DNA of 55,013 nt from Syntrophomonadaceae bacterium (GCA_012729835.1 JAAYCK010000097.1:1-55013); one strand, 5' to 3'; shown: positions 25,353 to 34,820, counted from the stretch's first letter. Notes: a model not told the origin generated them from the sequence alone. A program made the numbers and translations.

Positions 25353-26405
25353 ATGAAGAAGAAAATCGCTATATTCATGGCATTGGCCATGCTATTGACC
25401 CTATTTGCCGCACCTGCTATGGCAGGAGATGTCAAGGTAGTATTGGACGGCAAAAATGTATCATTTGATGTTCCGCCGATGATAGACAATGGAAGGACCC
25501 TGGTTCCCCTGCGGGCAATTTTTGAAGCCATGGGTGCTACGGTAACCTGGGATGACGCCACCAAAACTGCTACCGGTATAAAGGGAAGTACAACAGTTGT
25601 TCTGAAAATTGGTTCTACTTCGCCGACCATCAACGGAGCCGTAAAAACTATTGATGTTCCTGGCCAAATCGTAAATGGACGTACTTTGGCTCCCCTGCGT
25701 TTTATCGGTGAAGCCTTTGGCGGAACTGTAGACTGGGATGCAGCTACTCAGACGGCAGCTATCACCAACCCTGCTGCTCCGGCCAAGCCCGAAGTTAAAC
25801 CCGAAGTTAAACCTGAGGTTAAACCCGAGGTTAAACCCGAAGTTGAGCCCGAAGTTGAGCCCGAAGTAAAACCCGAAGCCGCAGCTACCCCGGATGCTGC
25901 CATAAAGGCTGCTATTGCTGCTTTCAAACCAGCCAATTGCACCTTTACCGTTGGTGCCAATGTTCTTGGTACTAGCATGGGCGATATCGCTGTAAAATTG
26001 GACGGTACGGGAAGCATCGACGCCGACAAGAAGTGCAGCAGCAGCTGGGCTGGTGATTTGGGTGCATTGGGCACCAGCAAGCCTAAAGGCGCTTTCGTTC
26101 CTTTCTCTGAGCTGATCTGCGGTCCGGAAGCTGATGCCGTGAAACTCGTAAGCGGCGCAACTATGTCTGGTAATGTAATCACGATTAAGGGAATTGACGT
26201 ACCCAATTCATTCAAATCGGTACTGGATAGTTCCAGCACCAGTATACCAGTAACATTTTCTTTAACTATGGATGCAAAAATCACGATTGACAGCGCCAGT
26301 GGAAGAATCACTTCCATCGAAGTAACTGGCATGAATGGTACTGGCAAAGCGTTGGGCAAGAATATGGAATCCAATGGAACGGCCAAGGTAACCTTTACCT
26401 ATTAA
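25353..26405 (+). CDS. Secreted copper amine oxidase N-terminal domain protein with PEVK repeat
   Basis: 350 residues. A signal peptide (1-25, ALAMLLTLFAAPAMA) precedes a copper amine oxidase N-terminal-like domain with the usual internal duplication: NGRTLVPLRAIFEAMG (near 50) and NGRTLAPLRFIGEAFGG (near 110). A proline-rich linker of eight PEV(K/E) units (residues 145-176) then leads to a C-terminal domain of about 165 residues that I do not recognise. Despite its name, the N-terminal domain is a wall- or surface-associated module in Clostridia, not an oxidase. The start is ATG behind GAGGAGG. A strong terminator follows. Confidence 0.85.
   Translation: MKKKIAIFMALAMLLTLFAAPAMAGDVKVVLDGKNVSFDVPPMIDNGRTLVPLRAIFEAMGATVTWDDATKTATGIKGSTTVVLKIGSTSPTINGAVKTIDVPGQIVNGRTLAPLRFIGEAFGGTVDWDAATQTAAITNPAAPAKPEVKPEVKPEVKPEVKPEVEPEVEPEVKPEAAATPDAAIKAAIAAFKPANCTFTVGANVLGTSMGDIAVKLDGTGSIDADKKCSSSWAGDLGALGTSKPKGAFVPFSELICGPEADAVKLVSGATMSGNVITIKGIDVPNSFKSVLDSSSTSIPVTFSLTMDAKITIDSASGRITSIEVTGMNGTGKALGKNMESNGTAKVTFTY
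25785..25880 (+). repeat. 12-base tandem repeat coding PEVK units
   Basis: Eight head-to-tail 12-base units (AAGCCCGAAGTT-like) encode (K/E)PE(V/A), forming a rigid linker between two domains of the secreted protein. Silent differences between units show that the repeat is not brand new. Confidence 0.9.
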
Positions 26406-26429
26406 TACTAGCTAATTGACCAATAGTTT

Positions 26430-26464
26430 GGGGCAGAGACCAGACTCTCTGCCCCTTTCTTATT
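26430..26464 (+). terminator. Rho-independent terminator of the secreted-protein operon
   Basis: GGGGCAGAG (26430-26438) pairs with CTCTGCCCC (26447-26455) and is followed by TTTCTTATT. It lies 25 bases after the stop and separates this operon from the dcw cluster. Confidence 0.85.
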
Positions 26465-26720
26465 GATTAGGATCGCGCATTTTTCTTTGCTAGTAAAGCC
26501 CGCATATCATTCATTTCTTGACCCCGCTTTGGATTATGCTATCCCAGAATCCGCATTAGGACTATAGACACATTTATTAATATGACATTATTCCGCATAG
26601 CTCAACCTGAAGTGCTTAATAATGGGAGTTTGAGTCTAATCGTGGAAAGCGATTATTCAGCCCAAAGATTGATACAAGTTTCACAAAGAAGGGTACGGAA
26701 AATAAAAGTAGAATAAGTAG

Positions 26721-26751
26721 TGGTGTAAAGTGGAGCATAGTGGAGTATAAT
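26721..26751 (+). promoter_or_regulatory. MraZ operator repeats overlapping the mraZ promoter
   Basis: TGGTG (26721), TGGAG (26731) and TGGAG (26741) recur at exact 10-base spacing, directly against a perfect -10 TATAAT (26746-26751). The -35 position holds only GTGTAA. MraZ is known to bind TGGNN direct repeats at 10-base intervals in its own promoter, so this is its likely autoregulatory site. The remaining gap 26465-26720 shows one small hairpin (TAATCG/CGATTA) and no gene. Confidence 0.75.
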
Positions 26752-26782
26752 CCCTAAAAACAATCCACAAGGGGCAGAACAA

Positions 26783-27211
26783 ATGTTCTTGGGCAAATAT
26801 CAACATTCGCTAGATGCCAAAGGGAGAGTTACCATTCCATCGAAGCTGCGAGACCAGTTAGGAGATAGGTTTATCGCAACCAGGGGACTGGATAACTGTA
26901 TTTTTCTGTATTCCCTGGATGAATGGCGGACCATCGAAGATAAGCTGCGCGTTCTTCCCGGCACCAGGGCTGATGTAAGAGCCTTTATGCGCAAATTTTT
27001 GTCTGCCGCCTCAGAATTAGAGATAGATAAACAAGGAAGAACAGTTTTGCCGTCGAATTTAAGAGAGTATGCAGATATTTTTGAGGATATAATAATAATT
27101 GGGGTTCATACCCGGGTTGAAATATGGGCGCTTGACAAATGGGATGCTTATGATGAGAGTACTGATTCTACTTATGAAACTGTTGCCGAGAGCCTCGATT
27201 TGGGCATATAG
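26783..27211 (+). CDS. mraZ: Transcriptional regulator MraZ
   Basis: DNA-binding regulator at the head of the dcw cluster; it forms rings of AbrB-like domains. 142 residues with the two expected repeats: MFLGKYQHSLDAKGRVTIPSK-type start and SAASELEIDKQGRTVLPSNLREYA in the second half. The start is ATG behind AAGGGG. It is followed 11 bases later by rsmH, as in most Firmicutes. The promoter just upstream has MraZ-type repeats. Confidence 0.95.
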   Translation: MFLGKYQHSLDAKGRVTIPSKLRDQLGDRFIATRGLDNCIFLYSLDEWRTIEDKLRVLPGTRADVRAFMRKFLSAASELEIDKQGRTVLPSNLREYADIFEDIIIIGVHTRVEIWALDKWDAYDESTDSTYETVAESLDLGI

Positions 27212-27222
27212 GAGGAGCAGGA

Positions 27223-28140
27223 TTGCACCAACCGGTTTTACTGGGCCCTAGTGTTGAGAATTGGCTGACTGACCCGCATGGGTGTTATATAGACTGCACC
27301 GTTGGGGGAGGCGGGCATACCAAGGCCTTGCTGGAGAAACTCAGTCAAGATGCACAGGTGCTAGCGATCGATCGCGATAAGGATACCCTGGATAATACTA
27401 GGCGCCAACTGACAGATAACCGTGTAAGATTCATCGAAGGTGATTTCAGAGATCTTTCAGTATTATTGGATGAAGAGGGAATCAAACAAGCCGATGGCAT
27501 AATGATTGACCTGGGAGTCTCTTCGTTTCAATTGGATCAGGCTGAGCGGGGATTTAGTTTTCACGAAGATGCCCGTTTGGATATGCGGATGGACCGCAGT
27601 GAACCAATTAGCGCCTGGGACGTAGTAAACCAGTATGATCCAGCTGACATCGCTGATATTCTCTTCAGATATGGGGAAGAGAAATACGCCAGGTCGATTG
27701 CAGCAGCCATTGTCAGGCAAAGGATAATAAAACCGATAGATACAACCTTACAACTGGTTGAAATCATACAGGGTGCGGTACCTGCCAAGTATCGCAGAGA
27801 AAAGCATCCAGCACGTAAAACCTTTCAGGCTCTCAGAATCGAGGTAAACCGTGAACTTGAAGCGATTGAAGAGGTAATGCCTCAGGCGGTGGAAGTGCTA
27901 AGGCCAAGCGGACATCTTTGTATTATTTCTTTCCACTCACTGGAAGACCGCATAGTAAAGACTTTTATGCAGAAAGAAAGCAAAGAATGTGTATGTCCCC
28001 CAGGATTACCGGTGTGTATATGCAAACACCAGCCGAGGCTTCGAATCATAGCCCGAAAACCAATTATAGCTGATGAAGAAGAATGTGAGGCGAACCCCCG
28101 GGCACGTAGTGCCAAGCTGAGGGTGGCAGCCAGGATCTAG
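27223..28140 (+). CDS. rsmH: 16S rRNA (cytosine-1402 N4)-methyltransferase RsmH
   Basis: Methylates C1402 of 16S rRNA. 305 residues from a TTG start with AGGAGGAG at ideal distance. Motifs are HQPVLLGPSVENWL, YIDCTVGGGGHTKALL (SAM site), LGVSSFQLDQAERGFSF, RKTFQALRIEVNRELEA, and CIISFHSLEDRIVK. The standard second gene of the dcw cluster. Confidence 0.96.
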   Translation: MHQPVLLGPSVENWLTDPHGCYIDCTVGGGGHTKALLEKLSQDAQVLAIDRDKDTLDNTRRQLTDNRVRFIEGDFRDLSVLLDEEGIKQADGIMIDLGVSSFQLDQAERGFSFHEDARLDMRMDRSEPISAWDVVNQYDPADIADILFRYGEEKYARSIAAAIVRQRIIKPIDTTLQLVEIIQGAVPAKYRREKHPARKTFQALRIEVNRELEAIEEVMPQAVEVLRPSGHLCIISFHSLEDRIVKTFMQKESKECVCPPGLPVCICKHQPRLRIIARKPIIADEEECEANPRARSAKLRVAARI

Positions 28141-28167
28141 TTCTATAAGGCAAGAAGGAGGAATAGT

Positions 28168-28662
28168 ATGGTACAGGCGGGGCACAGTTATGCCCGAAAG
28201 TGGGAAGAAGAAGCATACATACCGGCCATGCCGGCTGTAAACTATCAGCCCCAGGTAAAAGGCACTTTGCGTAAAGCCAACATAGGCAGGTCGCTAGTAA
28301 TTAAGACCATATTGTTCTTGTTTGCCTATGCCCTTCTGCTGGTGTATCTCTGTATAAAGAGTTCTACGCTAGGATACCAGATAGTTGGCCTGGAAAATGA
28401 TATTGCTTCTTTGGAAACCGCCAACCATAGTCTAGAATGCAGTATTGCACAGCAGACCTCACTAAAGCGGGTAGAAATGATTGCTACCCGAGACCTGGGG
28501 ATGCATCGCAGCAATGTTGTGGCAGCCACCGTCTGTATGGATGTACCCAATCAAGTGAAAGTTGCTGATAATAGCAACATGGCCAGTCAGGTTGCTCAAT
28601 CGGAAAATGGGACTCTGCTGAATATTTATAAAAACCTCAGGCGGTTAGCCATAAAAAACTGA
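28168..28662 (+). CDS. ftsL: FtsL-like cell division protein
   Basis: 164 residues: a basic cytoplasmic tail of about 45, one membrane span (near 49-65, TILFLFAYALLLVYLCI), then a heptad-rich coiled coil (IVGLENDIASLETANHSLECSI) and a short outer tail. This topology and the place between rsmH and the class B PBP gene identify FtsL, whose sequence is poorly conserved. It probably works with FtsQ/DivIB at the septum. The start is ATG behind AGGAGGA. Confidence 0.8.
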   Translation: MVQAGHSYARKWEEEAYIPAMPAVNYQPQVKGTLRKANIGRSLVIKTILFLFAYALLLVYLCIKSSTLGYQIVGLENDIASLETANHSLECSIAQQTSLKRVEMIATRDLGMHRSNVVAATVCMDVPNQVKVADNSNMASQVAQSENGTLLNIYKNLRRLAIKN

Positions 28663-28685
28663 TACTAATATAGGGGTATTGTGAT

Positions 28686-30803
28686 ATGCAAACCAACAGT
28701 TTGCTAATTAAAAAGCGTATAATCACGCTTTTTTTGTTATTTATCATCGGCTTCCTGGGACTCTCCGGCAGGATATTCTGGGTACAGTTTATTGATGGTA
28801 AGAAGCTTTCTTCCATGGCAGAAAACAACCGCATGAGGGATGTTCCGGTAGCAGCCAAGCGTGGAATCATTTATGATCGGAACGGTCAGGAACTGGCTAT
28901 TTCGGTTAGTGCTGATTCGGTTTATGCCTGTCCTATCGAAGTGAGAGCGGGGAAAAAGGAACGGGAGACTGCTCACCAACTAGCCGAAATATTGGACATG
29001 GACGAAGAAAAGCTGCTGAAAAGAATAACCAGGGCCAGTTCCTATGAATGGATCAAGCGTCAGATCAAGCCAGCCCAGGCCAAGAAGATTCGAGATTTGG
29101 AGCTTCCAGGTATTAGGCTCGCCGAAGAGAGCCACCGTCAGTATCCTAATGGCACGCTGGCTAGTCATGTTCTAGGTATTTCTGGAGTAGATAACACCGG
29201 CTTGGAGGGAATAGATAATTACTACGACAAACTAGTGGGGGGAACCGCCGGACGAATAGTGATCGAAAAGGATGCCGCCAACCGTCCCATCCCTGAAGCC
29301 ACGCATCGCTATATTCCTCCAGTGGAAGGGGCAAATCTGGTCCTGACCATTGATCAGACCATACAATATATAACTGAGCGGGAACTTGAGAAGGCTTACA
29401 AAGAGCGTGATGCAAAAAGTGCTTCCGCTATCGTAATGGACCCTAATACAGGAGAAATCCTGGCGCTAGCCTGCCGACCCACCTATAATCCCAATCAATA
29501 CGAAAATTACCCGGCAGCTTATCGCCGCAACCCTGCCATAAATGACGCCTATGAACCAGGTTCGACCATGAAAATCGTGACCTCGTCCATAGCTATGGCA
29601 GAGAATGTAGTTGATGCGCAAAGCCGCTTCTTCTGCCCAGGCTATGTAAAAGTAGGCAAAGAGACCATCAATTGTGCACAGGGCAAAGCGCATGGAAGTC
29701 AGAGCTTTGCGGAGATCGTTGAGAATTCATGTAATGTTGGTTTTGTAGCGGTTGGATTGGCTCTAGGCGTTGATAAATACTATGACCATATCTATGATTT
29801 TGGTTTCGGGAAGAAAACCGGTATTGACCTGCCGGGTGAAGCTGCCGGCATTATTGTGCCCGAAGGCCGCTGCAAACAGATTGACCTGGCAACCATGGCA
29901 ATGGGGCAAGCCAATGCGGTCACTACAATACAATTGGCTGCTGCTGTTTCTGCAGTGGCCAATGGGGGCAAGCTAATACAGCCCCACCTGGTAAAACAGG
30001 TGATAGATAATAAGGGTAAGGTTGTTAAGGAATTCAAGCCGGTGACGGTTAGAAGAGTTCTATCCGAGAATACAGCCCGGCAGTTGTCATTAATATTGGA
30101 GGGCGAGGTTATTAGAGGCACCGGAACCAATGCGGCGATTGAAGGCTACCGGGTAGGCGGGAAAACAGGAACAGCACAAAAAATAGCTCCGGGTGGGGGA
30201 TACTTGCCCAATTCATATGTTTCTTCTTTTGTAGGTTTCGCTCCGGTGGATAATCCTAAGCTGCTCTGTATATTTGTGGTCGATTCACCTAAGGGATATC
30301 CCTATTTTGGCGCGTGGGTAGCTGCTCCTCCGTTTAAGGAGATTGTGCAGGACTCTCTGCGATATCTGCAGATACCAGCAGCTAATGGAATCCAGCCGAC
30401 TGAACCGGTTGAAGAAGTTCAAACTGTTCTAGTCCCGGATTTGATTAATCTGACACCATCGGAAGCTTCTTCTGCATTGGTTCAGCGTGGCTTAAAGGTC
30501 AGAGTTGAAGGTTCTGGTATGGTAGTTTACCAGCAGACTCCTCAGGCCCTGACTCGTGTGCAAACGGGGACCGAGGTGATAGTAAATCTGTCACCCTATG
30601 CCCCGAAAAACAAGGAAAACCAGGTAACCATACCCGATCTAAGGGGTAAATCGATGAAGGAAGTAGTCCGTATATTGTCCAGTCTTGGCTTGTATCTCGT
30701 ACCAGAAGGGCACGGTCTAGCCAGTTCGCAGTCACCAGTTCCAGGCAAGGTGGTCAGTACGGGCTCCAGGATAAAAGTACAGTTCACACCCATCAGTCAA
30801 TGA
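28686..30803 (+). CDS. spoVD: Class B penicillin-binding protein with PASTA domains (SpoVD/FtsI type)
   Basis: Peptidoglycan transpeptidase of septum or spore cortex. 705 residues: N-terminal membrane anchor (11-30), PBP dimerisation domain, transpeptidase domain with SxxK at Ser293-Lys296 (GSTMK), SCN at 348-350 and KTG at 493-495, then two C-terminal PASTA repeats (near 575-635 and 640-705). PASTA repeats and the sporulation genes nearby favour SpoVD, but it may also be the division PBP (FtsI/PbpB), as it is the only class B PBP in the cluster. Its stop overlaps an ATG that could start murE. Confidence 0.9.
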   Translation: MQTNSLLIKKRIITLFLLFIIGFLGLSGRIFWVQFIDGKKLSSMAENNRMRDVPVAAKRGIIYDRNGQELAISVSADSVYACPIEVRAGKKERETAHQLAEILDMDEEKLLKRITRASSYEWIKRQIKPAQAKKIRDLELPGIRLAEESHRQYPNGTLASHVLGISGVDNTGLEGIDNYYDKLVGGTAGRIVIEKDAANRPIPEATHRYIPPVEGANLVLTIDQTIQYITERELEKAYKERDAKSASAIVMDPNTGEILALACRPTYNPNQYENYPAAYRRNPAINDAYEPGSTMKIVTSSIAMAENVVDAQSRFFCPGYVKVGKETINCAQGKAHGSQSFAEIVENSCNVGFVAVGLALGVDKYYDHIYDFGFGKKTGIDLPGEAAGIIVPEGRCKQIDLATMAMGQANAVTTIQLAAAVSAVANGGKLIQPHLVKQVIDNKGKVVKEFKPVTVRRVLSENTARQLSLILEGEVIRGTGTNAAIEGYRVGGKTGTAQKIAPGGGYLPNSYVSSFVGFAPVDNPKLLCIFVVDSPKGYPYFGAWVAAPPFKEIVQDSLRYLQIPAANGIQPTEPVEEVQTVLVPDLINLTPSEASSALVQRGLKVRVEGSGMVVYQQTPQALTRVQTGTEVIVNLSPYAPKNKENQVTIPDLRGKSMKEVVRILSSLGLYLVPEGHGLASSQSPVPGKVVSTGSRIKVQFTPISQ

Positions 30804-30835
30804 TACGAAATGGTGGCAAAGGAGGTAGATACACG

Positions 30836-32305
30836 TTGAAGTTGGCGGAAATATTACGAGGTATCGACTATCGTGTACTATCGGGTGATTCAGAATTACA
30901 AATCCAGGGCATTGCTCATGATTCAAAAGAAGTAAAAAAGGGGTTTCTTTTTGTTTGTATAAGCGGGCTGAAGACAGACGGTCATCTATATATAAAAGAT
31001 GCGCTTCAGAATGGTGCCATTGCTATACTTGGAGAGCGTATTACTGAGCTTGAGCCTGGCATCTGTTATATTATTACTGAGAATACTCGAAAGGCGCTAG
31101 CGGATGCTGCCAGCAATTTTTATCGGGAGCCATCCCGTTATATTAAGGTGATCGGGGTTACAGGTACCAACGGCAAAACGACAACGACACATCTTATCAA
31201 GGCCATTCTTGAAGAGGCTGGGCATCCCACCAGCATTATGGGGACCATATATGCGAAAATCGGAGAGACCATGCTCGACATGGATCATACAACTCCCGAA
31301 GCCCCGGCCATCGAAGAGTTCCTACAGATCAGCCGCAATGCTGGTTGTGAGTATGCAGTTATGGAGGTTTCTTCGCATGCCCTGGACCTGTGCCGGGTAG
31401 ACCGGATTAATTTTCATGCGGCAGTATTTACTAATCTGACTCAGGATCATCTGGATTATCATCATAATATGGAGCAATACCGGGATTCCAAATTGAAGCT
31501 ATTTGATGCTCCCAGACGGGACGAATCGTTTTTCACGGTGGTCAATGGCGATGATCCCCAGGGAGCAATATTCGTAGAGGGCAGTGGCGGGAAAAGTCAT
31601 ACCTACGGAGTAATGAGCGAAGCCGAGCTTAAAGCGGTGGATATTGAGACCGGGGTAAAGGGCACGCACTTTACGGTAATCAACGGATGTGATAGGTTTG
31701 CGGTGAACATGAAGATCATCGGGATGTTCAACGTATACAATGCGCTGGCTGCTATCAGCGTTGCCCTAAATGAAGGAGTTGAAATACCCGTTATCCAGGT
31801 AGCCCTGGAAAAGGTTACGGGGGTAGCCGGGCGTTTTGAACAGGTCACTTGCGGACAGCCCTTCACGGTTATTGTTGATTATGCACATACCCCGGATGGT
31901 TTGGAGAATATCCTTACCACTGCTCGGGAGCTTTGCAGCAACCGCTTGATTACAGTCTTCGGCTGTGGCGGTGACCGCGACCGGGGCAAGCGTCCCTTGA
32001 TGGGGGAAATCGCGGCTAGATTGAGTGATTTTTGTGTGGTCACTTCAGATAATCCCCGCAGTGAAGAGCCCGAGGCAATAATTGCTGATATCGTACCCGG
32101 TCTGGATAAAGTCGTCAATTCACGTTATGCCATTATCATTGATCGCTGTGAAGCGATAAGACATGCGCTTTATCTGGCCCGGGAAGGGGATTTTGTAGTC
32201 ATTGCCGGCAAAGGTCATGAAACCTACCAGCTGGTAAAAGGTAAGGTATTGGAATTTGACGACCGCAAGGTAGCGGCCAGGATTCTAAGTGAAATACAGA
32301 TATAG
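30836..32305 (+). CDS. murE: UDP-MurNAc-Ala-Glu: meso-diaminopimelate ligase MurE
   Basis: Adds meso-diaminopimelate to the peptidoglycan precursor in the cytoplasm. 489 residues. The ATP loop is GVTGTNGKTTTTHLI (near 105). The DNPR motif in SDNPRSEEPEAI (near 405) is the signature for meso-DAP rather than lysine. I chose TTG 30836 because AAAGGAGGT lies in front; ATG 30800 overlaps the previous stop and would add 12 residues without a ribosome site. murF, normally next, is absent. Confidence 0.95.
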   Translation: MKLAEILRGIDYRVLSGDSELQIQGIAHDSKEVKKGFLFVCISGLKTDGHLYIKDALQNGAIAILGERITELEPGICYIITENTRKALADAASNFYREPSRYIKVIGVTGTNGKTTTTHLIKAILEEAGHPTSIMGTIYAKIGETMLDMDHTTPEAPAIEEFLQISRNAGCEYAVMEVSSHALDLCRVDRINFHAAVFTNLTQDHLDYHHNMEQYRDSKLKLFDAPRRDESFFTVVNGDDPQGAIFVEGSGGKSHTYGVMSEAELKAVDIETGVKGTHFTVINGCDRFAVNMKIIGMFNVYNALAAISVALNEGVEIPVIQVALEKVTGVAGRFEQVTCGQPFTVIVDYAHTPDGLENILTTARELCSNRLITVFGCGGDRDRGKRPLMGEIAARLSDFCVVTSDNPRSEEPEAIIADIVPGLDKVVNSRYAIIIDRCEAIRHALYLAREGDFVVIAGKGHETYQLVKGKVLEFDDRKVAARILSEIQI

Positions 32306-32330
32306 CCTATCTGCACAGGGGGAATAGTTT

Positions 32331-33311
32331 GTGCCGGAACATATAATGATGGTCCTGTTAGCGACGGGGATATCGCTGGTTATCACGATACTAATGGGCC
32401 CGTTGATGATTCCTGTTTTGACTAAATTAAAGTTCGGCCAGACCATTCGGGAAGAAGGTCCGCAAGCTCATTTTAAAAAGGCTGGTACACCTACAATGGG
32501 CGGCATCATGTTTATAACCGCCGTTATGCTGACCGGGTTTCTATTGGGGGGCAGAAGCGGGGAGGTGCTGTGCGCTGTCTTGGTCATGCTTACTTTTGGA
32601 GCCATAGGTTTTTGGGATGATTACATTAAGGTAGTACTCAAGAGATCGCTGGGGCTCAGAGCTCGGGATAAACTGTTCCTGCAGTTAATAGCCGCCACCG
32701 TTTTTTGGCTTCTCCTGGAGTTTTACCTGGGGAGAGGGAGCAGTATTACGGTACCGTTTACGGCCATTAGCTTCGACCCTGGGCCCTATCTATATCTGGT
32801 TTTTCTTATCATCGTATTGATGAGCAGTTCCAATGGCGCTAATCTGACCGATGGGCTCGATGGTCTGGCTGCAGGAGTGACTTTTTTTATAAGCGTGGCA
32901 TTTGCATTTATATCACTCATAACATTACACTACCCTTTGGGGATATTCTGTGGCGCTCTGGCGGGTGGGTGTCTGGGCTTCCTGGTTTTTAACCACTATC
33001 CAGCCCGAGTATTTATGGGAGACACCGGGTCTATGGCTCTCGGCGGAGGCGTGGCGGCAATTGCTGCACTGACCAAATCTGAGCTGGCATTGATAATCAT
33101 TGCTGGAGTATATGTCATCGAAACCCTGTCCGTGATCATTCAGGTGGCTTGTTTCCAGACTACAGGCAAAAGGCCCTTTCTAATGGCGCCTCTGCATCAC
33201 CATTATGAACTGAAGGGCTGGCGTGAAACCAAGGTGGTACGTTTTTTCTGGATATGGTCATTCTTGTTTGCTATAGCTGGCGTTGTAGGTTACCTGCGTA
33301 TTTGGCAGTAA
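32331..33311 (+). CDS. mraY: Phospho-MurNAc-pentapeptide transferase MraY
   Basis: Integral membrane enzyme that makes lipid I from UDP-MurNAc-pentapeptide and undecaprenyl phosphate. 326 residues with about ten spans. Conserved strings include GPQAHFKKAGTPTMGGIM, FWDDYIKV (catalytic Asp pair), SNGANLTDGLDGLAAG, RVFMGDTGSMALGG and APLHHHYELKGWRE. The start is GTG 32331 behind GGGGGA. Confidence 0.96.
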   Translation: MPEHIMMVLLATGISLVITILMGPLMIPVLTKLKFGQTIREEGPQAHFKKAGTPTMGGIMFITAVMLTGFLLGGRSGEVLCAVLVMLTFGAIGFWDDYIKVVLKRSLGLRARDKLFLQLIAATVFWLLLEFYLGRGSSITVPFTAISFDPGPYLYLVFLIIVLMSSSNGANLTDGLDGLAAGVTFFISVAFAFISLITLHYPLGIFCGALAGGCLGFLVFNHYPARVFMGDTGSMALGGGVAAIAALTKSELALIIIAGVYVIETLSVIIQVACFQTTGKRPFLMAPLHHHYELKGWRETKVVRFFWIWSFLFAIAGVVGYLRIWQ

Positions 33312-33345
33312 TAGTACATAACATTTAAGCTGGGAAGTGTTGACG

Positions 33346-34707
33346 ATGATGTTTGAGGGAAAAAAGGTGCTGGTTACTGGTATCGCGCGTAGCGGCCTTG
33401 CTGCTGCCCGGGTACTGGTTAAACGAGGTGCTAAGGTTACCATATGTGATCGCAAGAACATGGAGCAGTTGGCAGAAGAGCTGCTGAACGATCTAAACAA
33501 TCTGGGGATAGAAATATACGCCGGAGAGTATCCCGCCGTAAGCAAACAAAAATTTGATCTGGTGATAGCCAGCCCGGGAATCCCTGCTGATGTCGAACCT
33601 TTTGTGCAGGCACGGGTTGCTGGGACTCCCGTTATTGGAGAACTTGAGCTGGCTTATGCCATTAAGGGTCCCGAAGTGGAAATCATAGCTGTAACCGGAA
33701 CTAACGGCAAGACCACTACTGTTTCATTGCTGCATTGTATTATGGAAGCAGCCGGAATTAATTCATCAGTGGGCGGCAACATAGGGGTGCCGCTTTCTGC
33801 AGTTGTAGACCAAATGAATGCAGGTGTAATTGCAGTGGAGGTATCGAGTTTTCAATTGGAGAGCATCCGGGATTTTCGGCCGCATATCTGCGGAATACTC
33901 AACATAACGCCCGATCATCTTGACCGGCATAAGACATTGGAGTCATATCAAGAAGTCAAAGGCAGGATCTTTGCCAATCAACAGGCAGATGATTTTGCGA
34001 TTCTTAATTTTGAGGATCCTTTGGTCAGGGGTTTTGCAGAGTATTGTCCGGCTCAGGTGGTTTTCTTTTCGGTTGAGCAGCCCCTGGAACAGGGAATATC
34101 TGTTTACCAGGGCATGATCTGTGCGTCGGGTCCTGCGGGCATACAGGAGATTTGCCCGGTGAGCAGTTTACAGCTGCGGGGTAAACATAATCTGGAAAAC
34201 GTACTCTGTGCGGTAGGTATGGCCTGGTCGGCCGGGATCCATTCCACGGTGATAGCCAGCGCTCTGGCATCCTTTTCTGGTGTTCGGCATCGCATGGAAG
34301 AGGCCGGGGTCAAAAACGGAATAATGTTTGTCAACGATTCCAAGGCTACCAATCCTGACTCGGCTATCAAAGCTCTGCAATCCTTTGAACAGGACTTGAT
34401 CCTAATCGCCGGGGGTAGAAACAAAGGATCCAATTTTTTAGTATTAGCCAATTATGTCAAGGAGTATGCTAAGGCAGTGGTCTTGCTGGGGGAAGCTAGG
34501 GATGAGATTAACCAAGCGCTCAAAGAGGTTGGGTTTTCTGGTCCGGTGCTGGTCGTCAACGATCTGGGAGAAGCGGTAAAGGAAGCCGCCCAAATAGCGA
34601 AAAATGGCGATGTAGTCCTTTTGTCACCGGCCTGTGCCAGCTGGGATCAATTTGACAACTATGAGCAACGCGGAGATCTGTTCTGTGAGTTGGTCAAGAG
34701 CTTGTAA
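33346..34707 (+). CDS. murD: UDP-MurNAc-Ala: D-glutamate ligase MurD
   Basis: Adds D-glutamate to UDP-MurNAc-Ala. 453 residues with VTGIARSGLAAARVL (N-terminal Rossmann), VTGTNGKTTTVSLL (ATP loop near 113), INITPDHLDRH, and FVNDSKATNPDSAIKAL. GTG 33337, ATG 33346 and ATG 33349 are in frame; 33346 fits best with GGGAAGTG upstream. It is followed by a repeat-bearing gap before ftsW. Confidence 0.95.
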   Translation: MMFEGKKVLVTGIARSGLAAARVLVKRGAKVTICDRKNMEQLAEELLNDLNNLGIEIYAGEYPAVSKQKFDLVIASPGIPADVEPFVQARVAGTPVIGELELAYAIKGPEVEIIAVTGTNGKTTTVSLLHCIMEAAGINSSVGGNIGVPLSAVVDQMNAGVIAVEVSSFQLESIRDFRPHICGILNITPDHLDRHKTLESYQEVKGRIFANQQADDFAILNFEDPLVRGFAEYCPAQVVFFSVEQPLEQGISVYQGMICASGPAGIQEICPVSSLQLRGKHNLENVLCAVGMAWSAGIHSTVIASALASFSGVRHRMEEAGVKNGIMFVNDSKATNPDSAIKALQSFEQDLILIAGGRNKGSNFLVLANYVKEYAKAVVLLGEARDEINQALKEVGFSGPVLVVNDLGEAVKEAAQIAKNGDVVLLSPACASWDQFDNYEQRGDLFCELVKSL

Positions 34708-34739
34708 GGGGAACGAAATTTAACACAGCGTCATTAATA

Positions 34740-34820
34740 GCACCCGTTAGGGTGCATGGGTTGCACTCTGGAGTGATGGACACAGATTAATAATAAAACA
34801 TATAACCGTGTCCATCTGTG
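34740..34820. repeat. Intergenic palindromes and CACAGAT repeat between murD and ftsW
   Basis: A hairpin GCACCC-gtta-GGGTGC (34740-34755) is followed by an 8-bp inverted repeat ATGGACAC (34776-34783) and GTGTCCAT (34808-34815), with CACAGAT words inside. It belongs with the dispersed CACAGAT elements at 12765 and 13652. It breaks an otherwise tight gene cluster. Confidence 0.65.

Noticed and set aside
25353-26405. Copper amine oxidase enzyme
   Set aside because: Only the N-terminal accessory-type domain is present; the catalytic domain is absent.
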